Positions 27,259-35,518 of a stretch of 64,000 nt of DNA are shown piece by piece (the first letter of the stretch is position 1; every line of letters begins with the position of its first letter). Location of the stretch: assembly GCF_002964605.1 (NCBI RefSeq), contig NZ_PQDH01000007.1:265855-329854 (forward strand). The letters run 5' to 3'. The translations under genes were made by a program, and so were the position numbers. The notes beneath the pieces are model-generated. The model saw only the letters and a program-made list of their open reading frames with translations, was not told the DNA's origin and made no database searches. This DNA comes from Vallitalea okinawensis (GTDB lineage Bacteria; Bacillota; Clostridia; Lachnospirales; PQDH01).

Positions 27259-27576
27259 TTAATTGCTCATACCCATTTGCTTTAATAATTCTTTAGTTAC
27301 CATACATATCTTGTCTTGGTCTGTTATTTGAAAGTCTCTTTCTAGAACCTTCGTTATAGTAGTAATTATCTCTGATAAATCTTCTTTATTATTCTTACAT
27401 GCAGAAACACTTATTTCTTTATTAGGTCTTTCCCCATACCTGATAACAATACCATTATCCCGCAAAATATCTTTGACGGATGGGGATAGAATCATTGTTT
27501 TATTGACATAAAACGCTTTATCTTGTTCTTGGAAATACTGGGTGTAATTTTTCCTTGTTATAAGAATTTTTCCCAT
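27259..27576 (-). CDS. Small Eut-locus protein with EutT N-terminal-like motif and encapsulation-like tail
   Basis: About 105 residues of no family I can name. The N-terminal half aligns with the start of EutT in this window: NKTMILSPSVKDILRDNGIVIRYGE here against SRETIITPSAKQYLNEKGVMLVF in EutT. The C-terminal half contains two amphipathic stretches (LSEIITTITKVLERD and KICMVTKELLKQM) like encapsulation peptides. Start at the ATG after GAGGTG; a GTG one codon upstream is also possible. Located between pduT and eutH. A scaffold or cargo-docking role inside the compartment is only an inference. Confidence 0.65.
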   Translation of the reverse strand: MGKILITRKNYTQYFQEQDKAFYVNKTMILSPSVKDILRDNGIVIRYGERPNKEISVSACKNNKEDLSEIITTITKVLERDFQITDQDKICMVTKELLKQMGMSN

Positions 27577-27675
27577 CACTTATCACCTCTTGCTTTCCCT
27601 GCTTTCCTTGTTTCACAGAAGAGATATCTACCCTTCACCTTAATTAATGTACTAACTAAGCTAATTGCTATCTCA

Positions 27676-28224
27676 CTATAATAACTTATCAAATAACTCT
27701 TTTCGTGGGGATGGTATAACCACTTGATTAACAAGCATTCCACCTTCTTGCCCCACTCGTGCACCAGCTTCCACAGAGGCCTCCACAGCACTTACATCAC
27801 CTGTTAAGGTAATGAATGCCTTACCACCAATTCCAAAGCCAAGTCGAACTTCAATTAATTCTACAGAAGCTGCCTTAGCCGCTTCATCAGCTGCAATGAT
27901 ACAAGTAGCTATACTAAAAAACTCCAATACGCCTAGTGCATTAACCTGAGATACTTGAGTTGCTCCATTAATAGCAGAAATCAAATCTGGATGGATGCTT
28001 GGTAATACCAAAGTATTCACTACAAAAGGCCCACCGATCTCTTCCCCTACTTCTATCGCAGCTTTGGTGTCTCCAACATCTCCCGTTATAAGAATAACAT
28101 ATTTACCAGGACATACAGTACCTGACTGCAGTAAATCAACAGATGCGGCTTTTATCATTCCATCTGCAACCTCAATTCCCTTAGCAATACTATTCAGTTC
28201 TATTAAGCCTATGGTTCTAATCAC
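27676..28224 (-). CDS. pduT: Tandem-BMC shell protein PduT
   Basis: A 182-residue trimer-forming shell protein with two BMC domains (residues 1-90 and 95-182). It matches PduT closely: IGLIELNSIAKGIEVADGMIKAASVDLL, then the loop SGTVCPGKY with Cys38, the residue that holds a [4Fe-4S] cluster at the trimer pore in PduT, and the second domain with GFGIGGKAFITLTGDVSAVEA. It begins with GTG overlapping the pduS stop, with AGGTG seven bases upstream. PduT is thought to pass electrons across the shell together with PduS; its presence in an ethanolamine locus is unusual. Confidence 0.92.
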   Translation of the reverse strand: MIRTIGLIELNSIAKGIEVADGMIKAASVDLLQSGTVCPGKYVILITGDVGDTKAAIEVGEEIGGPFVVNTLVLPSIHPDLISAINGATQVSQVNALGVLEFFSIATCIIAADEAAKAASVELIEVRLGFGIGGKAFITLTGDVSAVEASVEAGARVGQEGGMLVNQVVIPSPRKELFDKLL

Positions 28225-29563
28225 CCAGAATCACCTCGCTATCTTGTAGAATAGTAATGTAGTGGCTAACCTCACATACTTTACCACTGATACTAGCATG
28301 TATAACAGCACCAAAATCTTCTCTATCGACATCACCGATTATTTGGCCCTTTTTAACATAATCACCAACAGTTACTCTAGGCGTAGCAGGCTTACCAATG
28401 TGTTGTGATAATGATATACATACCTTATCAACTTCTAACACCTTCATATCATTCAACTTCTCACCTTTAAACCGGCTTAAATCCAGCCTAGCTACTAAGC
28501 GAGGTACAGGTACTTTTCGATAGTCTCTAAGAGAATTCACATCATTAAGGGGCTGCCTCTCATACCTGATCCCTTTCTGCCTCAACTCCTGTTTGACATA
28601 AGCATTGACTAAACGTGGCGAAAGACCCATAGGACAAGCATAAAGCTCACATATGCCACATTCTGAACAGATCATGGCTTCTTTAAGAATTTCTTCATCT
28701 GTTGTTCCTAGCCCCATTATTCTCATAATTTTATGGGGTCTTAACTGATGTCCCATCAAATTACGTGGACACATATCGGTACACATTTTACACTGTATAC
28801 AAGCTGTCTTTGCTTGATTAATGCTGTGGGTTAAAGGTTGTTCTTTACGCTTTACAATATAATGATCAGCCGGTACCACAATTAATGCTCCCATCGTCTT
28901 CGTTACATAAGTCGCATCTATTTCCTGCCCATCGATTACCTTCCCCATCATAGGTCCACCAAGAATAACTTTATAATCAACAAGACTTGTGCCACCACAT
29001 GCTTCTATACATGTTCGTACACTTGTTCCAATAGGTACTTGTAGAAATCCGGGTGCAACTACATCACCAACAACAGTCATATACTTATCAGTAACGGGTT
29101 TATCTTCCAGAGCATCATGGATACCAACAATTGTACCCACATTACTGACCACAGCACCAATGTCCAGTGGTATTCCTCCCGCTGGTATGACTCTTCCAGT
29201 AATCTCATGAACCATCACCTGTTCATCGCCAGCTGGATAAAAATTATCTAAGCTATATAACTGAATCTGTGCATCTAGCTCCTTAATAGCCTCATTGAGA
29301 TACAGAATCTCTTCATGATACTTTTCCTTGAGGCCAATAAACATATGCTTAGCTCCTATCAGTTGACCTACCATCTGAGTAGTACGGATAATCTCTCTGT
29401 TCTTCTCACGCATAAGATATTTATCCACTTCCAACAAAGGCTCACATTCAGCACCATTAATGATCAGATATTCAACCTTACACTTTAGCTTAATATGCGT
29501 AGGAAAACCTGCGCCACCGACTCCAACCACACCGGCATTATATATCTTCTCAATAAGTTCCAT
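28217..29563 (-). CDS. pduS: Cobalamin reductase PduS (RnfC-like flavoprotein with two 4Fe-4S clusters)
   Basis: A 448-residue homologue of PduS and RnfC. N terminus VVGVGGAGFPTHIKL is the RnfC-type FMN/NAD-binding loop. Two cluster motifs are CIQCKMCTDMCPRN (near 255-268) and CSECGICELYACPMG (near 300-314). A C-terminal barrel-sandwich domain (VTVGDYVKKGQIIGDVD) ends the protein. PduS reduces cob(III)alamin so that adenosyltransferase can rebuild adenosylcobalamin, here presumably for EutT and EutBC. It overlaps pduT by eight bases. GGGAGG precedes the ATG. Confidence 0.92.
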   Translation of the reverse strand: MELIEKIYNAGVVGVGGAGFPTHIKLKCKVEYLIINGAECEPLLEVDKYLMREKNREIIRTTQMVGQLIGAKHMFIGLKEKYHEEILYLNEAIKELDAQIQLYSLDNFYPAGDEQVMVHEITGRVIPAGGIPLDIGAVVSNVGTIVGIHDALEDKPVTDKYMTVVGDVVAPGFLQVPIGTSVRTCIEACGGTSLVDYKVILGGPMMGKVIDGQEIDATYVTKTMGALIVVPADHYIVKRKEQPLTHSINQAKTACIQCKMCTDMCPRNLMGHQLRPHKIMRIMGLGTTDEEILKEAMICSECGICELYACPMGLSPRLVNAYVKQELRQKGIRYERQPLNDVNSLRDYRKVPVPRLVARLDLSRFKGEKLNDMKVLEVDKVCISLSQHIGKPATPRVTVGDYVKKGQIIGDVDREDFGAVIHASISGKVCEVSHYITILQDSEVILGD

Positions 29564-29649
29564 ATGTTGCCTCCCTTCCTATAAACACTTATGTTACTAC
29601 GTGGTCTAGTAAGTATATGCTAGTAATTATTAGTGAAAGGAAATATCTA

Positions 29650-29925
29650 TTATATGTCTATATCTACTTCGACCTCATCAACAATTCCTACAATACTAGC
29701 ATCAATAGGAGCATTATCTACCTCTATTGTTTTTCTAGCTGAACTTCCAGTAACTATTAAAACCGTATCGCCTATACCTGCCCCAACACGATCTGTTGCT
29801 ACAAAAGTACTCAAAGGCTGTTTGGAATGATAATCGATGGGTTTAATAACTAGCAGCTTAAGACCTCTTAAAGCTTCTTCTTTTCTTGTGGCCCATACGT
29901 TGCCCACTACTTTTCCTAGAATCAT
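29650..29925 (-). CDS. eutN: BMC vertex protein EutN/CcmL family
   Basis: About 91 residues of the pentameric vertex family (PF03319). Seen: MILGKVVGNVWATRKEEALRGLKLL at the N terminus, TFVATDRVGAGIGDTVLIVTGSSAR in the middle and DASIVGIVDEVEVD at the end. It caps vertices of the polyhedral shell. The ATG at 29925 after AAAGGA is preferred; a TTG six codons upstream overlaps that ribosome site. It lies between the conserved Eut-locus protein and pduS. Confidence 0.93.
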   Translation of the reverse strand: MILGKVVGNVWATRKEEALRGLKLLVIKPIDYHSKQPLSTFVATDRVGAGIGDTVLIVTGSSARKTIEVDNAPIDASIVGIVDEVEVDIDI

Positions 29926-29989
29926 AGTTATCTTTCCTTTCAATAAGGCACATCGTTCCTATTCACTATGTACCACGATACTTATCTTC

Positions 29990-30634
29990 TTACACACGAA
30001 TTACATTTATATTATGCATTCTGACATAATCAGAAGCTAAAGGGGATATAAGAGACCTTTTGCTAATTCTAATCTCATGATGTCCTTTTTCATATAACCT
30101 ATTTAGATCTGCTTCTGTTACAACTCTTTTATCAATTACATTTACACAAGTCGGTAATCCTTTTAAGAATGCAATAAGTTCCTCTTCTCGTATAAAGGAT
30201 GCACCAAACTGTGTCCACTGCTCTTCATAACCAGCTAACATATTATAATAGGAACTGCTTGCAATAGTTTTATATTTTCTATAAGAAGCGCCCTCCTCTA
30301 AAACCACAACATGTTTGCCACATAGAAAGGCTTCCTGTAGTACTTCTGTTATCTGTTCTTCAACAAGACCCAAAGCAACTTTTGATAACAGATTAGGGGT
30401 AAGCGTTGGTACAATAACATAATTAATATCTTTCCAATCCATCTCTTTATTTTCATCCATATATAAGGTAATAAAACCACCCAATGTTAGCAGTTCCTCA
30501 AGCTCTTTATAACTTGCTTTTTTGGTGTCTGCTATGAATACCTTTGTAGATGAATTTGCCTGAATGTCAGCTGTATCTTCTATTCGCTTTAGTACTTCCT
30601 TCGTTACCATAGCGACAATTTGATCAATATTCAT
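29990..30634 (-). CDS. Conserved Firmicutes Eut-locus protein (TIGR02536-like)
   Basis: A 214-residue protein of the kind found in non-proteobacterial eut operons and annotated only as ethanolamine utilisation protein. Residues 1-20 (MNIDQIVAMVTKEVLKRIED) form an amphipathic helix like an encapsulation peptide. The middle part (KVFIADTKKASYKELEELL, VIVPTLTPNLLSKVALGL, LCGKHVVVLEEG) resembles a flavoprotein-like Rossmann fold. The C-terminal RSLISPLASDYVRMHNINVIRV repeats the motif shared by EutT and the small gene at 27259. Function is unknown; luminal location is inferred. Confidence 0.65.
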   Translation of the reverse strand: MNIDQIVAMVTKEVLKRIEDTADIQANSSTKVFIADTKKASYKELEELLTLGGFITLYMDENKEMDWKDINYVIVPTLTPNLLSKVALGLVEEQITEVLQEAFLCGKHVVVLEEGASYRKYKTIASSSYYNMLAGYEEQWTQFGASFIREEELIAFLKGLPTCVNVIDKRVVTEADLNRLYEKGHHEIRISKRSLISPLASDYVRMHNINVIRV

Positions 30635-30646
30635 TCCTTCTTCCCC

Positions 30647-31468
30647 CTAGACCTTGCAATTCATCGCAATCCCTAATGGTGTCACCAAAAAGGGGTTCGT
30701 GGGTTTATGGGTTCTAATCCCTGTTTCCTTCTGAAATACTTCTTCAATACCTTCGAGGCAACATGTACCTCCAACCAGATAGATATCGCTTACCTTATGA
30801 TGGATGATATGGTGACTGACAATGGAAGCCATCTTCTGTATCACAGGTCGAACGATAGTGAATATCTCTCGTTGCCTTTTAGAGTCTTTCTTGATAACTT
30901 CAGCCTCTTCAAAGCTAATACCGTAATTACCAGCAACGACTAAAGATAAATGGGTTCCACCTGTAGCCTCATCGGCTGTATAGATCACTTCTGCATCTTT
31001 TAAAATTGATAAGCCTGTTGTACCTCCGCCGATATCCACTATAACTCCATTTTTGATCTGAAGAACAGCATTAGCTGCTGATGGTTCATCTAAGATGGCA
31101 ACTACATCCATTCCAGAACCTTCCACTACATAACAGTGGGTCTTGCTATCACCTTCACTGGTTCCTGGTGGAACGGCAATAGCTGCTTTCGTTAATTCAA
31201 CTCCAAGCCGCTCTTCCAATTTAGCTTTTAGCTCTCTAACAATACGAGATGCTCCAATATAATCCACCACTAAACCATCTTTTAGTACTTGGGCAAACTG
31301 CATTTCACATGCAATGGGCTTTTGCTCCTCATCAAGAACGACGAGAACAATATATGCCGTACCTAAATCCACACCAACAAGAAGTTCTTTACGCTTATTA
31401 AACTCTCCTGTCACTTGGATGCTGGATTCAACCTGTCTTATAAGGTTATCGACTCTATCAAAATTCAT
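30647..31468 (-). CDS. eutJ: Ethanolamine utilisation chaperone-like protein EutJ
   Basis: About 273 residues with an actin/Hsp70 ATPase fold: VGVDLGTAYIVLVVLDE (phosphate 1), VPPGTSEGD, AAILD-like VAILDEPSAANAVL, GVIVDIGGGTTGLSIL (phosphate 2) and VGGTCCLEGIEEVF (adenosine). EutJ resembles PduS-independent DnaK-like factors and is thought to help folding or reactivation, but its exact role is not settled. AAAGGG eight bases before the ATG at 31468 sets the start. It lies between pduL and the TIGR02536-like gene. Confidence 0.92.
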   Translation of the reverse strand: MNFDRVDNLIRQVESSIQVTGEFNKRKELLVGVDLGTAYIVLVVLDEEQKPIACEMQFAQVLKDGLVVDYIGASRIVRELKAKLEERLGVELTKAAIAVPPGTSEGDSKTHCYVVEGSGMDVVAILDEPSAANAVLQIKNGVIVDIGGGTTGLSILKDAEVIYTADEATGGTHLSLVVAGNYGISFEEAEVIKKDSKRQREIFTIVRPVIQKMASIVSHHIIHHKVSDIYLVGGTCCLEGIEEVFQKETGIRTHKPTNPFLVTPLGIAMNCKV

Positions 31469-31488
31469 ACAAAAAACCCTTTCCATGC

Positions 31489-32127
31489 TTATTTATAGAT
31501 CTCTCCAAAGACACCCTGTGTATATCCTGCAGCGTTGGCTTCATCAAAGTCAATATGCATACTTAAACGATAACTATCATTAACTCTCACGACTACATCA
31601 TCAAATATGAGAGGACGATGGCTTAATACTCTTACTGCAACAATCTCCTTATCAACCACCTCAAAACGTTGAGCATCCCTAGTGTCCATATGGATATGCC
31701 GTTTAGCTACTATTGTAGACTCCTTAGCTTCAATGACGCCTCGTTCAGTAGCAATATAAATCGTAGCACTTCCTTCTAGCTGACCAGACTCTCGAACAGG
31801 TGCATTAACACCAAGGACCCTGGCATCTGTCATGGATAACTCTACTTGTGTCTTGATTCTTGGAGGTCCCAGTATGGCTACTCCCTTAATCACACCTCTC
31901 GGTCCAATAAGCGTAACACGTTCCTCACACTGATATTGCCCAGGCTGGGATAAATCCTTTTTCTTAGCCATCTCATATTCTGGCCCAAATAAAACGCTGA
32001 CATGTTCTGGGCTAAGATGAACGTGCCTTGCAGAAGCCTCTACTGGAAATGCATTATTTACTTGCTCCTTCTCACGAAGTGCATCCATTACCTGACGAAT
32101 AATGTCCTCAATCATAGCTTCTTCCAC
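31489..32127 (-). CDS. pduL: Phosphate acyltransferase PduL (EutD role)
   Basis: A 212-residue PduL-type phosphotransacylase converting acetyl-CoA and phosphate to acetyl phosphate and CoA. Zinc-site motifs are ASARHVHLSPEHV near residue 31-43 and KRHIHMDTRDAQRF near 140-155; AILGPPRIKTQVELS lies between. The N-terminal IEDIIRQVMDALREKEQ is an encapsulation peptide, which recycles CoA inside the compartment. It starts with GTG, seven bases after GGAGG. It replaces the Pta-type EutD of enteric bacteria. Confidence 0.94.
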   Translation of the reverse strand: MEEAMIEDIIRQVMDALREKEQVNNAFPVEASARHVHLSPEHVSVLFGPEYEMAKKKDLSQPGQYQCEERVTLIGPRGVIKGVAILGPPRIKTQVELSMTDARVLGVNAPVRESGQLEGSATIYIATERGVIEAKESTIVAKRHIHMDTRDAQRFEVVDKEIVAVRVLSHRPLIFDDVVVRVNDSYRLSMHIDFDEANAAGYTQGVFGEIYK

Positions 32128-32139
32128 GAATACACCTCC

Positions 32140-32919
32140 TTAATACTTACCTGCTCTCTCACGACACATCATAATGTAAATTACACTACTAAGGCGATTA
32201 AGAGCTTGTAAAATATCCTGTCTATCTACCACATGATGTTTCTTAAATGTCTGAATACCTGAAATTTCAACCTCGCGAATTGCACTCCTTAATGAGTTAA
32301 GACGTATCAAGGTTTCTCCCATGTCGAAACTAGGCATAATATGTAAGATTCCGAAATGTTTTTTAGGGTTATGAGACATTTCCCGTAACTCTTTCTCATC
32401 TAGTCCAAAAATCTTCATATCTTTAAGTGGCTCATCAAGTACTTCAGCTTTCAAGATCTTTCTAACAAACTCAAGAACTTCATTTAGATCCTTTGTCAAA
32501 CCTTGTAATCCTTGGCTATCCGTATAAACCATGGTCTCTAAAATCCTTGACTGATAGCTATCCAACTTTCCCCGGAATACAATCCGAGAATCATCCTTGT
32601 AGACCAGCCTATTTCCATAAATATGGGTCATATACTCTGGTTTTTCTTCATAAGCACCACCCGTATAATAATCCAAGTATTTTGGAACAATCTTATTATC
32701 TGGTGTTTCAATGGGCTTGTAGACATTTCCTTCTTTCTGCCTGGTTAGCACTCTTTCTTGCTGTTCCTGATTATCCTCTTCAAATACTAACATAACACCC
32801 TTCTCGTTCAAATACTGCTTAGCTGATGGGGTTATGATGGTCTCGCGACTCACTGAAAATTTCTCAGGAATACTACTCCTAAACTCACCTCGAAGCGTTG
32901 TCTCAGTCAAAACTCTCAT
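32140..32919 (-). CDS. eutT: Corrinoid adenosyltransferase EutT
   Basis: A 259-residue ATP:cob(I)alamin adenosyltransferase of the EutT type that makes adenosylcobalamin for EutBC. N-terminal module: SRETIITPSAKQYLNEKGVMLVFEED. The C-terminal helical part has SLRSAIREVEISGIQTF and RQDILQALNRLSSVIYIMMCRERAGKY. Only one cysteine is visible there, so the HX11CCX2C metal motif of the Salmonella enzyme is absent, as in some other Firmicutes. It follows eutM after a 165-base gap without a recognisable promoter or B12 riboswitch. Confidence 0.88.
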   Translation of the reverse strand: MRVLTETTLRGEFRSSIPEKFSVSRETIITPSAKQYLNEKGVMLVFEEDNQEQQERVLTRQKEGNVYKPIETPDNKIVPKYLDYYTGGAYEEKPEYMTHIYGNRLVYKDDSRIVFRGKLDSYQSRILETMVYTDSQGLQGLTKDLNEVLEFVRKILKAEVLDEPLKDMKIFGLDEKELREMSHNPKKHFGILHIMPSFDMGETLIRLNSLRSAIREVEISGIQTFKKHHVVDRQDILQALNRLSSVIYIMMCRERAGKY

Positions 32920-33084
32920 GACTTCACGCTCCCTTCACATCATTTGACTTAGGTTGGTATTAGGCATGCAAGGTCTCCTATTACTCTCTACCCACTGCTA
33001 CGTGCTCAGTATAATCTAATGTAACCTAGTGGATGAGTATATTAGCTACAGAAGCCCTGCACTAGCCCTTAATAGAAACAAACT

Positions 33085-33369
33085 TTATCCTTCAACATGT
33101 GGTAGTATAATCTCCACTTCACTATGAGGTCTTGGAATTACATGTACAGATAATAGTTCTCCAACTCTCTCAGCAGCTGCTGCGCCAGCATCTGTTGCAG
33201 CCTTAACAGCACCAACATCGCCTCTTACCATAACTGTAACAAGTCCACCACCAATTTGTTGCTTACCAATTAAAGTTACATTTGCAGCTTTAACCATTGC
33301 GTCAGCCGCCTCAATTGCTCCAACTAAACCTCTAGTTTCGATCATACCTAATGCGTTCATGCTTGCCAT
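33085..33369 (-). CDS. eutM: Hexameric BMC shell protein EutM
   Basis: A 94-residue single-domain BMC-H protein, the main facet component: [62 protein letters not shown], and [11 protein letters not shown]. The ATG at 33369 follows AAGGAGG. The 148-base leader holds strong palindromes, which may help the high expression this shell subunit needs. Confidence 0.95.
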   Translation of the reverse strand: MASMNALGMIETRGLVGAIEAADAMVKAANVTLIGKQQIGGGLVTVMVRGDVGAVKAATDAGAAAAERVGELLSVHVIPRPHSEVEIILPHVEG

Positions 33370-33444
33370 AATAAAATCCTCCTTATAATCTTTTATTTTC
33401 ATTTATATAATTCATCATACTCTATTCTTGCTATGCAATATTAT

Positions 33445-33498
33445 AGTGTAATATTACACTTAAGAATCCATGTCACTCATAACTTAAGCCCAGGGCTT
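33445..33498 (-). other. Palindromes in the eutM leader
   Basis: A perfect 16-base palindrome AGTGTAATATTACACT (33445-33460) and a second inverted repeat AAGCCC/GGGCTT (33486-33498) lie between eutE and eutM. Neither has a hexaloop of the EutV type or a U-run, so mRNA processing or stability is more likely than termination. Confidence 0.45.
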
Positions 33499-33517
33499 AT
33501 TTATGTATGTTATGCCT

Positions 33518-34966
33518 TTATGAATACTTTTTCAATTGTTCCATTACTAATTTGGTAATGAGTTGAATATCTACATCCATACTCTTAACAGGTTCTTCCT
33601 GATCAAGTCCTAGATCGTTCACACCATATGCCAAGCGTCGAATATTCACCAGATTCATAGGTGTTACATTATCAGATGTAGCACTTCCACCAACAGCTCC
33701 GCAACCTAATGTTAAGGATGGTGCAAGGTTTGTTGTTATACCAACAGCTCCTTGCGACGATGGTGTATTAACCAATAATCTTGATACAGGCTTTTTAAGA
33801 GCAAATTCTCGAATGACCTCTTCATCTCTAGAATGAATAACCAAGGTATGCCCCATACCATCATTTTCTAAAAGTTTAAAACATACTTCACAGCCTTCTA
33901 ACCAATCATTAACTGTATAGAATCCAAGGAGTGATGTTAACTTCTCTTTAGAAAATGGGTACTGTCTGCCAATACCTTTTTCTTCACAAATCAACACTTT
34001 GGTACCCTCTGGAATATCAATGCCAGCGATTCTCGCCAAGTCTTTTGCTGACCTACCAACAATTTTAGGATTCATACCACCATTAGGTCTTTCCATGATT
34101 GCAACAACCTTATCTAACTTCTCTCCTGTTAAGAAGTAACCACCTTGATCGATGAATGTCTTCTTTACTTCTTCAGCTATTGCTTTATCCGTTACAATAG
34201 ATTGTTCTGATGCACATATTGTGCCGTTATCAAAAGTCTTACTAGCAATGATACGTTTAACAGCCATCTTGATATCAGCACTCTTCTCAATATAGGCTGG
34301 TACATTACCTGGTCCTACTCCAAGAGCTGGCGTACCTGAACTGTATGCAGCTTTAACCATTGCAGAACCACCAGTAGCTAGTATTAAGGATACATCTTTA
34401 TTCTTCATTAATTCATTGGTACCTTGTAATGTTGGAATACTCAAGCAGCTAATTAATCCTACTGGCACACCTAGTCCATCAAGTACATTGTTAATAATTT
34501 CAACAGTTTTTGTAATACAGCCAATAGCGCTTGGATGTGGACTGAAAATAACAGCATTACCTGACTTAAGAGCTATTAGCGCTTTATAGATAGTTGTAGA
34601 TGTTGGGTTGGTTGATGGTACAAGAGCTGTGATAACACCAACTGGTGTTCCTATCTCAACGATCTTCTTTTCCCTCTCTTCATGTATAACGCCTAATGTC
34701 TTCATGTCTTTGATAAAATCATATAGTTTCTCACTAGCTAAAATGTTTTTCTGCACTTTATCCTGCCATTTTCCAAAGCCTGTTTCTTCAGCTGCCATCT
34801 TGGCTAAGCTTTCTGAAGCTCCTAATGCAGCATCCGCCACTTTCTTCACAATACTATCAATGGTCGCCATATCCAACTGAGCATAAACCTTCTGAGCTTC
34901 TTTTGCCTGGCGAATTAGTATTCTAGCTTCCTGAACAGACTGTAGATCTTTGTCTTCTATGAACAT
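33518..34966 (-). CDS. eutE: CoA-acylating acetaldehyde dehydrogenase
   Basis: A 482-residue enzyme oxidising acetaldehyde with NAD+ and CoA to acetyl-CoA in the compartment lumen. Seen: VIFSPHPSA, LILATGGSAMVKAAYSSGTPALGVGPGN, the catalytic cysteine in KTFDNGTICASEQS near residue 245, and GAVGGSATSDNVTPMNL near the end. The C-terminal tail DIQLITKLVMEQLKKYS, after a flexible linker, is a classic encapsulation peptide. It begins one base after the stop codon of the tailed BMC gene. Confidence 0.95.
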   Translation of the reverse strand: MFIEDKDLQSVQEARILIRQAKEAQKVYAQLDMATIDSIVKKVADAALGASESLAKMAAEETGFGKWQDKVQKNILASEKLYDFIKDMKTLGVIHEEREKKIVEIGTPVGVITALVPSTNPTSTTIYKALIALKSGNAVIFSPHPSAIGCITKTVEIINNVLDGLGVPVGLISCLSIPTLQGTNELMKNKDVSLILATGGSAMVKAAYSSGTPALGVGPGNVPAYIEKSADIKMAVKRIIASKTFDNGTICASEQSIVTDKAIAEEVKKTFIDQGGYFLTGEKLDKVVAIMERPNGGMNPKIVGRSAKDLARIAGIDIPEGTKVLICEEKGIGRQYPFSKEKLTSLLGFYTVNDWLEGCEVCFKLLENDGMGHTLVIHSRDEEVIREFALKKPVSRLLVNTPSSQGAVGITTNLAPSLTLGCGAVGGSATSDNVTPMNLVNIRRLAYGVNDLGLDQEEPVKSMDVDIQLITKLVMEQLKKYS

Positions 34967-34967
34967 T

Positions 34968-35507
34968 CTAATCCACCTCCTCTATAGCTTTTTTTATTGC
35001 CTCTAATAATTCATCTCTCTTAGCATATTTAATCTGATCTTTCTTAATACTAATATCTTTTACTTGTCTAGCTATCTTACGTAACTCCACCACTTTCATA
35101 GTCTGAAAGGTCTCGATGTTGTCAAAAGGTATCTTTTCACCTTCACAATAAACAAAAGAAGTTGCTGATTTTGAATCTGCCCTGATAGCATCAACTTGTT
35201 CACTTACAACCTCTTGGGGAACTTCAGCTGACTTTTGAGTAAGGCATATCTTCTCAAGACCATCTCCTGGTCTTGCTATGACATTAATACCTACCACCTG
35301 ACCTATACTCTCTGCTGCAGTCGCGCCAGCATCAATGGATGCTTTTACTGAACTAACATCCCCTTCTACAATGATGGTTACAAGACCTTTACCAGCAAAT
35401 TGGCAATTGATTAGTTTAACATCTGCTGCCTTTAAGCAAGAATCTGCTGCTTCGATAGCACCAACGTAACCATAGGTCTCTATAAAACCAAGCGCCTTTT
35501 TTAACAT
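34968..35507 (-). CDS. BMC shell protein with C-terminal Rho_N/SAP-like tail (EutK/PduK position)
   Basis: A 179-residue protein. Residues 1-90 are a BMC-H domain ([51 protein letters not shown]). A linker of about 50 residues follows. Residues 130-179 (TMKVVELRKIARQVKD, then KYAKRDELLEAIKKA) have the helix-turn-helix-like pattern of Rho_N or SAP nucleic-acid-binding motifs. EutK of enterics also ends in a helix-turn-helix of unknown purpose, so this occupies the EutK role with another tail. It lies between eutL and eutE. Confidence 0.82.
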   Translation of the reverse strand: MLKKALGFIETYGYVGAIEAADSCLKAADVKLINCQFAGKGLVTIIVEGDVSSVKASIDAGATAAESIGQVVGINVIARPGDGLEKICLTQKSAEVPQEVVSEQVDAIRADSKSATSFVYCEGEKIPFDNIETFQTMKVVELRKIARQVKDISIKKDQIKYAKRDELLEAIKKAIEEVD

Positions 35508-35518
35508 AATATCACCAA

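Noticed and set aside
27576..27791. Short minus-strand frame overlapping the end of pduT
   Set aside because: It is a different frame of the pduT 3' end and spacer, with no plausible start signal and no similarity to Eut proteins.
32920..33084. Possible adenosylcobalamin riboswitch before eutT
   Set aside because: The 165-base gap has short inverted repeats (CTAGTG/CACTAG) but no B12-box or the other conserved cobalamin riboswitch elements. None was found elsewhere in the eut leader regions either.
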